A DNA stretch of 7,027 bases, taken from assembly GCA_031278675.1 (NCBI GenBank), contig JAITJY010000138.1:1-7027 (forward strand), written 5' to 3'. Shown in pieces: positions 1 to 5,382 of this stretch (positions within the stretch are counted from its first letter, which is position 1; every line of letters starts with the position of its first letter). Both the position numbers and the translations under genes were made by a program. This DNA is from Bifidobacteriaceae bacterium (lineage in GTDB: Bacteria > Actinomycetota > Actinomycetes > Actinomycetales > WQXJ01). The notes beneath the pieces are model-generated. The model made no database searches. It worked only from the letters and a program-made list of their open reading frames with translations, and had not been told where the DNA came from.

Positions 1-476
1 GCCAAGACGAACACGCTGCCGTCCGGGGAGTCAACCTGGTCCAGCCAGGAGTAATCGAAGACAGACTTGGCGATGTCCGTGGACCCCTCATCCGGGGCGA
101 TGAACCGTTGGCGGAACGCCATAGCGTCCGGTAGGTCAACGTTGTACCGGCGGACCGAACCGCCGCCAATCCGGTTCAAGGTGGTGTCGAGGCCTGCACC
201 TAGGTTGACGGCCGCCCCCTGCGGGTGTTCGCTCACATATGCGGCGCAGCGCTCGTCCAGCCGCTTCGCCCGGACCAGGCAACACAGGCTGGTGTACTCC
301 GAGGCATACGACCGGTCGATCTGGGAGAAGTCATAGTCCATGTGCGCCACCAGTTGGACCGCCGCGTCATCATGCATGACTTCGGGGAACGCGCGGCTGG
401 CTTTGGCCCGCCCGTAGAGGGCAAGCAGCATCGTCGACTGAACGGCCTGCTCCGGCAAGCCCTCCTGGCCTTCCAC
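1..476 (-). CDS. SAM-dependent methyltransferase, leucine carboxyl methyltransferase (PF04072) family, C-terminus cut off
   Basis: Likely a cytoplasmic class I methyltransferase that moves a methyl group from S-adenosylmethionine to an oxygen (often a carboxylate) of an unknown acceptor. Reading the minus strand gives 158 complete codons before the window edge. Residues 13-40 (QSTMLLALYGRAKASR..., then FPEVMHDDAA) match the usual N-terminal helix and F.D..A segment of the family. Residues 90-98 (VNLGAGLDT) are SAM motif I, residues 111-117 (YNVDLPD) match the acidic motif II (y.vDlP), and IAKSVFDYSWLDQV follows as the family expects. About 110-140 C-terminal residues should lie outside the window. 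GTG at 476 is chosen as start because a purine-rich Shine-Dalgarno lies 9 bases upstream and a stop in the same frame sits at 534-536. The next start would be ATG at 431, which would cut the conserved helix. Bacterial members often modify polyketides or other small molecules, and no specific substrate can be inferred. It reads in the same direction as the flavoprotein gene upstream, but the gap of 338 bases suggests its own promoter. Confidence 0.85.
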   Translation of the reverse strand, partial: MEGQEGLPEQAVQSTMLLALYGRAKASRAFPEVMHDDAAVQLVAHMDYDFSQIDRSYASEYTSLCCLVRAKRLDERCAAYVSEHPQGAAVNLGAGLDTTLNRIGGGSVRRYNVDLPDAMAFRQRFIAPDEGSTDIAKSVFDYSWLDQVDSPDGSVFVL

Positions 477-485
477 GCCGATCTG

Positions 486-494
486 CCCCCTTTT
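486..494 (-). promoter_or_regulatory. Ribosome binding site deciding the GTG start of the methyltransferase
   Basis: Minus strand reads AAAAGGGGG, ending 9 bases before the GTG at 476. This is a good G-rich anti-16S match at normal spacing. It is the main reason for preferring GTG 476 over the internal ATG at 431. Confidence 0.5.
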
Positions 495-538
495 CAACCC
501 AACTCGACCGACGGCATCGGGCGCCGCAGTCCCCTAAA

Positions 539-567
539 ACGCTACGCGAGGCTTCAACCGCCGACAA
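539..567 (-). promoter_or_regulatory. Candidate promoter for the methyltransferase gene
   Basis: On the minus strand TTGTCG (567-562) is followed after exactly 17 bases by TAGCGT (544-539). The -35 matches 4 of 6 consensus bases, and the -10 fits the actinobacterial TAnnnT pattern. Transcription would begin near 532, giving a leader of about 56 bases that contains the ribosome binding site. This is a pattern match only. Confidence 0.35.
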
Positions 568-596
568 GGGCCAGCCTGGCGAGCACCACGCAGACA

Positions 597-629
597 GCGC
601 CGGGCGCCGCGCTTTGGGCGGCTCGGCGC
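597..629. terminator. Strong nested GC hairpin, possible terminator-like structure without a U tract
   Basis: Outer arms GCGCCG (597-602) and CGGCGC (624-629) pair perfectly. Inner arms GCCGC (606-610) and GCGGC (618-622) pair perfectly around a 7-base loop, with a small internal bulge between the two stems. It lies downstream of the flavoprotein stop (186 bases) and upstream of the methyltransferase promoter, so it could end flavoprotein transcripts. No run of U follows on either strand, so classical intrinsic termination is uncertain. Confidence 0.3.
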
Positions 630-814
630 AGGGCTTCGGCTCGCTTCCGGGGCCGCTTAGTTTTGAGGGACGATGCCGTGCCCCCCCTGCCAGCGCTTGT
701 AGCGAGATCCGTTGGTTCGGGTTGGGGTTGCGGGGTGTCGCTGCGTCCGCTGTTTGGCGGCTCTGGTGTTCGCACTAGTCGCGGCGTTCCACTCCGGCCG
801 GTGGGACCGAGACT

Positions 815-2485
815 TCAGGCTTTGACGAACGATGCCGCCTGCTGCCCAGATAAACGACCCGAACTGTAGGCCAGACCGCTCATGTTGCCGCCGACAACGA
901 AGTAGGGCCGGCCATAAAGGCTGCCGTTCTCCACACCGGCGATATACAGACCGGGAATCGGCTCGAACTCGCTGGTCAGAGCCCTGCAGAACTCGTCCGT
1001 GCGGCAACCGCCGGCCGTGTTGAAGGCGCCAGGGTTGTATTGCAGGACGTAGATCGCGCCGGATGTGTCGATCGCTTTGAGCATTTCAGGCCGCTTGAAG
1101 AACTGCGTGTCGTTGCCGGCCGCGCAGATGGCGTTGTACTCCGTCACCGTTTCTTCGAGGCCGGCCAGACTCAGGCTGGACGCGGCGCTCGCCACCGAAT
1201 CGAACTTGAAGGCCCAGCCCGCGTCCATAGCCTGCGCCAGCAGGTCGTCAAATCCGTCAATCGGCTGCGAATAGAGCAACGAGCCAGAGACCCAGCAAGC
1301 CGGATTACCCATGTAGCCGTAATAGCCGCCCGGCTCGGTGTGCGACTTCATAGCCGCCTCGTCGAGCACCGCGTAGTACTGCTTGACATGGATCAACGGT
1401 TCGCCGCCATAGGACATGGACGCCATCGCCAAGTCGTATTCATTGAAGAAGCGCCGCCCGTCCGGAGCCACCAGCAGACCGCCATACATCGCGGGCATGC
1501 AGATCGGGTTGAACAGGTTGAAGCCATTTGTCATGTTCGCCCCGACCACATCAGACAGGCCCAGGCAGTCCACATTCTCGCGGAATGCTCCGGCCGCCTC
1601 GGCAATGTCTATGCCCTTCCCGGTTTGATAAGGAGTGGCCAGCGGCACAATCTCGCAGCCGAACTTAGCCTTGAGCCGTTCGGCATTGGCTACATAGCCG
1701 CCGCAGGCCAGAATAACGGCTTTGGCTTTGTAGTCGATCACCTTGCCGTCACTTTCCGCTTTGATGCCGACGCAGGTCTGGCCTTCCATCAATGGCTCGG
1801 TGCCCTCAGTGTTGTAAACAAAAGTGACGTCGCCGCGAGCAGTGATGAAATCCTGCATGATCTGCCCTTTGCCTTCGGTACCGAAAAGGTGGACATTGAT
1901 TATGCCGGAATCGTAACGATCGGCTCCGATGTTCATCGCTATGCCCATCTCATCGAACAGTTCAATGTTTCCCGGCTGCATCGCTATGCAGGACTTAAGC
2001 AGGCGCGCGTTGATCATGCCGTGGGAGAAGGCGTACATCACTTTGAAAAGATCGTCGGTGGTGACATCGGTTTGCCCGTATTCGCGCGTGTAGGTGGTGT
2101 CTACTGCGCTGGTGCCAGAAACCATCGACCCGTTGGTCGAGACGGCATCGGGACTGTTGGAGATTACCGTGACTTTGGCGCCCGCTATCGCGGCCTCATA
2201 AGCGGCCATCATGCCCGCTGCCCCGGCGCCCACAATCAAGACTTCGGTCTCGATAGTCTCTTCGGCCTCCGCCAGGCCCGAACCGGGCTGGGCACTGGCC
2301 GGCCCACCGGTCTCATTACCGGTCCCACTGCCGGATGAGTTACTGTCAGGCGTTCTGCCCGTGCAGGCCGCGAGGCCGGCCAGCGCGGCTACGCCGCCCA
2401 CGGCGACCGAACCTCCCAAGAAAGCTCTTCTAGATACGGATTGATTGGCCCCTTCTAGGCGGGGCAAGCCCTTATTTTTCGCCAT
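815..2485 (-). CDS. Tat-exported lipoprotein FAD-dependent oxidoreductase, fumarate reductase/flavocytochrome c superfamily
   Basis: A 556-residue flavoprotein predicted to sit outside the membrane as a lipoprotein, where it would reduce (or oxidise) an unknown small molecule with FAD. Residues 17-25 (VSRRAFLGG) form a twin-arginine signal, a hydrophobic stretch follows, and LAAC places the lipidated cysteine at 41. A Ser/Gly/Thr-rich linker runs to about 75. Residues 82-91 carry the FAD dinucleotide motif (GAGAAG 86-91), 258-264 give ILACGGY, and 343-349 give GRRFFNE. The C-terminal FAD segment runs over 512-547 (PGLYIAG... then GGNMSG...SGRLSG). There is no CxxCH haem motif and no FMN-binding domain, so the electron donor must be another protein. 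Where Fcc3-type fumarate reductases have a C-terminal catalytic His (HHTMGG) and Arg (NRLGGNA), this protein has NTAGG and VVGGNM, so fumarate is an unlikely substrate. The family includes many paralogous reductases of gut Actinobacteria with varied acceptors. The gene is divergent from the racemase operon. ATG 2485 is the first possible start, because a stop in the same frame lies at 2495-2497. Confidence 0.88.
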   Translation of the reverse strand: MAKNKGLPRLEGANQSVSRRAFLGGSVAVGGVAALAGLAACTGRTPDSNSSGSGTGNETGGPASAQPGSGLAEAEETIETEVLIVGAGAAGMMAAYEAAIAGAKVTVISNSPDAVSTNGSMVSGTSAVDTTYTREYGQTDVTTDDLFKVMYAFSHGMINARLLKSCIAMQPGNIELFDEMGIAMNIGADRYDSGIINVHLFGTEGKGQIMQDFITARGDVTFVYNTEGTEPLMEGQTCVGIKAESDGKVIDYKAKAVILACGGYVANAERLKAKFGCEIVPLATPYQTGKGIDIAEAAGAFRENVDCLGLSDVVGANMTNGFNLFNPICMPAMYGGLLVAPDGRRFFNEYDLAMASMSYGGEPLIHVKQYYAVLDEAAMKSHTEPGGYYGYMGNPACWVSGSLLYSQPIDGFDDLLAQAMDAGWAFKFDSVASAASSLSLAGLEETVTEYNAICAAGNDTQFFKRPEMLKAIDTSGAIYVLQYNPGAFNTAGGCRTDEFCRALTSEFEPIPGLYIAGVENGSLYGRPYFVVGGNMSGLAYSSGRLSGQQAASFVKA

Positions 2486-2493
2486 TGACCAAC

Positions 2494-2499
2494 GTTATA
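2494..2499 (-). promoter_or_regulatory. Candidate -10 element for a leaderless flavoprotein transcript
   Basis: Minus strand TATAAC (2499-2494) lies 8 bases before the A of the ATG at 2485. Transcription would begin at or within a base or two of the start codon. The only purine-rich stretch (AAAGGCGG, near 2500-2507) is about 14 bases from the ATG, too far for a normal ribosome binding site. No convincing -35 is seen. Leaderless mRNAs are common in Actinobacteria. Confidence 0.4.
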
Positions 2500-2622
2500 C
2501 CGCCTTTCAGGAAAATCCCAGGGGCTTTTGACGCAGTTTGGTGTGCTTTAGGCCGCCTCGTCCATCGCAAACCTTCTCCCTTTTCCGCAACGCCGCGCCC
2601 AGATGGCTCTGGTCCAGCCCGA

Positions 2623-2649
2623 CTAGGTAGCCTAGGTAGCCTAGGTAGC
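2623..2649. repeat. Three perfect tandem copies of a 9-bp CTAG-containing unit
   Basis: The unit CTAGGTAGC occurs at 2623-2631, 2632-2640 and 2641-2649 without a mismatch. Each junction forms CCTAGG, a self-complementary hexamer. It lies in the shared control region, about 138 bases upstream of the flavoprotein start and 272 bases upstream of the racemase start. It could be an iterated protein-binding site or a slippage-prone microrepeat; sequence alone does not decide. Confidence 0.85.
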
Positions 2650-2921
2650 CGAAACCTTTACACCCGAGCCGAGTTCCACCTACTCGGGGTCCCCGCAAAA
2701 TCTCGGAGCCCAGCGGCCAGAGTTTGTGGGCTGCCTCTAGCTAAAGACAGCCACCCTAAGCGAGATCCCCGTGGGCCTCGCAGACATTCGGCAGCGCCGG
2801 GGACTAGTCGGCGAGCACAGGTTTACATAAGCTGTTGGGCGAGTTCTTCAGCCTGTAGCATCTCGCTGCTCCCTGTGAGCGCTCCAAAGCGGACCAAACA
2901 ACCCAGACAAGGAGTGGCGCC

Positions 2922-3644
2922 GTGACCGTGAAACCCGCGATCGGAATTATTGGCGGGCTGGGCCCGCAAGCCTCAGCATTATTATACAAACTGCTGATCG
3001 ATAAGACCAAGGACCACACGGACCTGCGCGACACAGCCGACTACCCGCGCATCGTCCTGTTGTCGACCTCCATCCCCAACTATCTGTCGAGTGGTCAGGC
3101 CACCGACCCGGCCATCATGGCCCAAGTGATCGCGCTGGTCCAAGAGGAAGTCAGACTACTTGAGGTGGCCGGCGCGGTGGTCAACGGCATCGCCTGCAAC
3201 ACCGCACACCTGGCGTTGGACCACCTCCAAGCGGTCACAACGGTCCCCTTCTTGTCCATCATGGACCTGGTGCGCCACTCGGTTGCCCCCTTCCAGCGCC
3301 CCGGCCTGCTTTGCACCCGGCTGACCAAGCAGACCGGGCTGTACGCGAGCGTCCACCCCAACCTATACATCCCCCCAGATTCGCTCCTCGAACAGGCCGA
3401 AGAATGGGTTTTCAAGCTCTTGGACGATGCCGTCCGTCCCGCCGACCAGGCCGCCTTCCGTCGCTTCACCCAAGACTTCGCCACCGCCAACGGCCTGGAC
3501 GCCGTGGTGCTGGGTTGCACAGAACTGCCAGTGGTCTACGGCCCGACAACCGACCCAGGTGTCATCTCCACCCTCGAAGTCCTGGCAGACGGGCTTCTCG
3601 ACTTCTATTTCGGAGGCCAAAGCCATGCCCATCAAGCAGCGTGA
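2922..3644 (+). CDS. Aspartate/glutamate racemase family protein
   Basis: A 240-residue cytoplasmic, cofactor-independent amino-acid racemase (PF01177 family, YgeA-like in layout) expected to interconvert the L and D forms of an amino acid by a two-cysteine mechanism. Residues 7-15 (IGIIGGLGP) give the N-terminal family signature. Residues 89-95 (GIACNTA) carry the first catalytic cysteine, C92. Residues 196-203 (VLGCTELP) carry the second, C199. Length is normal for the family (about 230-240). The start is GTG at 2922, supported by AAGGAG at 2909-2914 with 7 bases of spacing. Both catalytic cysteines are present, so the enzyme should be active. The substrate could be Asp, Glu or a broader range, since some homologues are broad-specificity racemases. 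The segment GLLCTRLT (128-135) has Cys where relatives usually have Gly or Ala. The gene leads the plus-strand operon, and its last 20 bases overlap the transporter gene, which suggests coupled translation. Confidence 0.92.
   Translation: MTVKPAIGIIGGLGPQASALLYKLLIDKTKDHTDLRDTADYPRIVLLSTSIPNYLSSGQATDPAIMAQVIALVQEEVRLLEVAGAVVNGIACNTAHLALDHLQAVTTVPFLSIMDLVRHSVAPFQRPGLLCTRLTKQTGLYASVHPNLYIPPDSLLEQAEEWVFKLLDDAVRPADQAAFRRFTQDFATANGLDAVVLGCTELPVVYGPTTDPGVISTLEVLADGLLDFYFGGQSHAHQAA
3612..3616 (+). promoter_or_regulatory. Ribosome binding site deciding the MFS transporter start
   Basis: GGAGG lies 8 bases before the ATG at 3625 and inside the end of the racemase gene. The open frame continues upstream to 3427, but that part is an out-of-frame reading of the racemase. 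This site and the start of a hydrophobic N-terminus support ATG 3625. Confidence 0.75.
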
Positions 3645-5301
3645 CTCCTTCCTTCTGGTACTGACGATCATTGTCATCGAGTTTGTCAGCGGCTATTTGC
3701 AAGGCTTCTACGAGCCGCTGCTCGGGAAATTCTCCTCGCTGCTGAACGTCGACGCCTCCAACCTGTCCCTGTTCAACGTGCTCCCGACCGCTGTGGGCGC
3801 GCTGTTCGTCCCCTTCTTCACGCGGTTGGGCGACATCAGGGGCTACCGCAAGATCCTGCGCGCCGCCATCACTGCGGTGTTTGCCGCCAGCCTGGTCGTC
3901 TGGATCGGCGTGGCCACCGGGTCGTGGGCGCTCGTGCTGATCGGCCGGGCCGTCTTCGGGGCGGTGCCCGTCTGGCTACCGCTCCACATTGCATTGGTGC
4001 ACGCCAAGACCGTGGGCGAGCGGGCCACCAAGGCCGTCAGTGCGATCGTCGCGACGGTGACGGTCGGCACCGTGTTCGGGACCGCCACCGCCGGCCCCAT
4101 CTACGAGGCGTTCGGTGGGTCGCTGACGGCTACGGTCGGCATCGTCCCTGGGTTGGTCTGCCTGGCTGTGGCGCTGGTCTGGTTCGTGATGCCCGAGTTC
4201 ATCTCCGGCGCCCACCCGTATATCGACAAGCGCGGCTTCTTGCTGCTCGCCATTGTCATGTTCCTCGCGATCTTCGGTTTTGTCGAAGTTGTCGAAGGCG
4301 GCTGGGCAAGCGTGATCGGCGCGGTCCTGCTGGTGGCCGCCGTGGGAACCGGCGTCTCGTGGTTCCGTTACGAAAAGACACAAGAACACCCCGCGATCGA
4401 CGTCCGGCTGCTGCTGTCTCGCACGATGGCGCCGCTCTACGTTGGCGCTATCTGCATGGGCGCCGTGTTTTTCGGTTTCCTGTCCCCCATCGCCACCTAC
4501 CTGGCGCACTCCCCCGACCAGGGCTTCGGGTTCGGTTTTGAGCCGCTCTACCAGTCGGTGGCGCAGACCGCGATCCTGTTTTTCACGGTCGTGGCTGCCA
4601 TCCTGGTGCCGTTCATTTTGCGGCGGCTGACGCCGCGCGCCGCCCTGGCTGCCGGCTTCGCCATCGGCATTGTGGGCTTTGTGCAGTTCACGCTCCTGCC
4701 TGATTCCCCCGCGCAACTGATCGTGTTCATTGCGCTGGTCGGTCTGGGAATTGGGATCATCAACGCGGCGATCCCCGTCCTGATTCCGGAGCGTGCCCCG
4801 CAGGACCAGCGCGGCATTGCCACCGGGCTGTACAACTCGTCGCAGACGCTGGGCGGCGCGCTCGGGGGCGGCCTGTTCCTTTCGCTGCTCAAGATCGGCT
4901 CAATTGAAGGGGCTGATGCGGCCTCCACCATCACCAAAGTGGGGTATAACTGGGTGTGGTCCGCTTGCGCCGTGTTCTTGCTGGTCGGTCTGGTGGCTGT
5001 GGTGGTCTTCTTGGGGAAGGAGCGGCGGCCGGGCGCGGGGGTAGCTGCGGGCACGCAGGCGAGCCCGGCCACGGGCGTCGGGCCGGACGCAGGAACGGCG
5101 GCTACCGGGCCGACCACGGCCACGGAGGCGAGCGCGGGCACGCAGGCGAGCCCGGCCACGGGCGTCGGGCCGGACGCGGACGCCGCTGCGGGCACGCGCG
5201 CGGGGGCACTCGCGGCTGCGGGCACGGGCTCGCAGGCGGACGCAGGCGCGGTGGCGGCTAACAAGGCGACGCCGCGCGAACAGTTGTCGCATGAGCCATA
5301 G
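3625..5301 (+). CDS. MFS transporter, 14-TM DHA2-like, with repetitive Ala/Gly/Thr-rich C-terminal tail
   Basis: A 558-residue integral membrane protein of the major facilitator superfamily, probably a proton-coupled exporter or exchanger for a small molecule. About 14 hydrophobic segments can be read, roughly at 8-28, 48-66, 77-96, 98-122, 135-155, 168-190, 203-222, 228-246, 268-292, 311-333, 337-357, 362-386, 395-422 and 442-463. GDIRGYRK (69-76) after the second segment is MFS motif A. AGPIYEAFGG (156-165) resembles the antiporter motif C. EGGWAS (224-229) between segments 7 and 8 is typical of 14-TM DHA2 drug/proton antiporters. Residues about 468-558 form a low-complexity tail in which AGTQASPATGVGPDA occurs twice (475-489 and 504-518), encoded by a perfect 44-bp DNA repeat. 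With 14 segments the tail should be cytoplasmic. Translation is likely coupled to the racemase (20-base overlap). Its neighbours suggest it moves an amino-acid-derived compound, but no substrate-specific motif is seen. Confidence 0.9.
   Translation: MPIKQRDSFLLVLTIIVIEFVSGYLQGFYEPLLGKFSSLLNVDASNLSLFNVLPTAVGALFVPFFTRLGDIRGYRKILRAAITAVFAASLVVWIGVATGSWALVLIGRAVFGAVPVWLPLHIALVHAKTVGERATKAVSAIVATVTVGTVFGTATAGPIYEAFGGSLTATVGIVPGLVCLAVALVWFVMPEFISGAHPYIDKRGFLLLAIVMFLAIFGFVEVVEGGWASVIGAVLLVAAVGTGVSWFRYEKTQEHPAIDVRLLLSRTMAPLYVGAICMGAVFFGFLSPIATYLAHSPDQGFGFGFEPLYQSVAQTAILFFTVVAAILVPFILRRLTPRAALAAGFAIGIVGFVQFTLLPDSPAQLIVFIALVGLGIGIINAAIPVLIPERAPQDQRGIATGLYNSSQTLGGALGGGLFLSLLKIGSIEGADAASTITKVGYNWVWSACAVFLLVGLVAVVVFLGKERRPGAGVAAGTQASPATGVGPDAGTAATGPTTATEASAGTQASPATGVGPDADAAAGTRAGALAAAGTGSQADAGAVAANKATPREQLSHEP
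5047..5177 (+). repeat. Perfect 44-bp direct repeat in the transporter tail (5047-5090 and 5134-5177)
   Basis: Two identical 44-base copies start 87 bases apart, which is 29 codons, so the reading frame is kept. They begin GCGGGCACGCAGG and end GGGCCGGACGC. Shorter related pieces (GCGGGCACG) recur at about 5188 and 5219. The exact nucleotide identity, including third codon positions, points to recent duplication in the tail. Confidence 0.9.
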
Positions 5302-5324
5302 TTGAGCGAACAATTGTTGCATGA
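5276..5324 (+). repeat. Imperfect 19-bp direct repeat, 30-bp period, across the transporter stop codon
   Basis: GCGAACAGTTGTCGCATGA (5276-5294) recurs as GCGAACAATTGTTGCATGA (5306-5324), 17 of 19 bases matching. The first copy encodes the end of the transporter (REQLSHEP, stop). The second lies after the stop but in the same frame would encode SEQLLHE followed by another stop. It contains the 10-bp palindrome AACAATTGTT (5309-5318). A fainter GTGAACAATCGAACAG occurs at 5351-5366. The repeat is either a duplicated C-terminus or a paired operator-like site. Confidence 0.7.
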
Positions 5325-5331
5325 ATAGCAG

Positions 5332-5337
5332 TAATAC
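5332..5337 (+). promoter_or_regulatory. Weak candidate internal -10 before the prenylcysteine-oxidase-like gene
   Basis: The 81-base gap 5302-5382 is distinctly AT-richer than its surroundings and contains TAATAC at 5332-5337. No good -35 lies 16-18 bases upstream. The palindrome AACAATTGTT (5309-5318) sits where a -35 or an operator would be. The gene may have its own promoter or simply be read from the upstream operon. Confidence 0.22.
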
Positions 5338-5382
5338 CAGCAGTACCAAAGTGAACAATCGAACAGTAGTGGAGAGGGAGCC

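Larger units (their letters stand above)
477..814. other. Intergenic region between flavoprotein and methyltransferase genes
   Basis: No convincing gene is seen. Short open frames here have low-complexity or antisense-like translations and no ribosome binding site. The region holds the candidate methyltransferase promoter, a strong nested hairpin at 597-629, a G-run cluster at 714-735, and a weak hairpin (CCAC/GGTGG arms, 789-804) just past the flavoprotein stop. A Pro-rich minus frame at 554-775 is judged non-coding. Confidence 0.5.
2486..2921. other. Divergent intergenic/control region between flavoprotein gene and racemase operon
   Basis: These 436 bases hold no convincing gene. Seen in order: the flavoprotein -10 (2494-2499); three perfect 9-bp repeats (2623-2649); two copies of CCGAG (2664-2668, 2669-2673) that can each pair with two copies of CTCGG (2683-2687, 2702-2706); AGCCCA/TGGGCT arms (2707-2712, 2727-2732); and, nearer the racemase start, CACAGG/CCTGTG arms (2816-2821, 2872-2877). 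Two GCGAG copies (2811-2815, 2839-2843) compete for one CTCGC (2862-2866). A weak promoter candidate is TTGGGC (2835-2840) with TAGCAT (2856-2861), but its spacer is only 15 bases. No T-box, TPP, cobalamin or other known riboswitch core was recognised. Confidence 0.5.

Noticed and set aside
554..775. 73-codon minus-strand frame in the gap after the flavoprotein
   Set aside because: Pro/Arg/Ala-rich with no ribosome binding site. The candidate methyltransferase promoter and the hairpin fit the region better.
225..869. 214-codon plus-strand frame across the methyltransferase 5' part and the intergenic gap
   Set aside because: It runs antisense to the conserved SAM motifs of the methyltransferase, and its translation shows no family features.
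1040..2338. 432-codon open frame on the plus strand inside the flavoprotein gene
   Set aside because: It is the antisense reading of a gene with clear FAD motifs. Its translation is His/Arg/Val-rich with no recognisable domain and no ribosome binding site, as expected for a GC-rich antisense frame.
2485..2925. 146-codon plus-strand frame covering the divergent intergenic region
   Set aside because: It starts opposite the flavoprotein ATG, lacks a ribosome binding site, includes the 9-bp tandem repeats and has an unstructured composition.
3976..4716. 246-codon minus-strand frame opposite the MFS transporter
   Set aside because: Highly charged, low-complexity translation (Arg/Asp/His/Gln-rich) that mirrors hydrophobic codons on the other strand. 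No start signal or domain.
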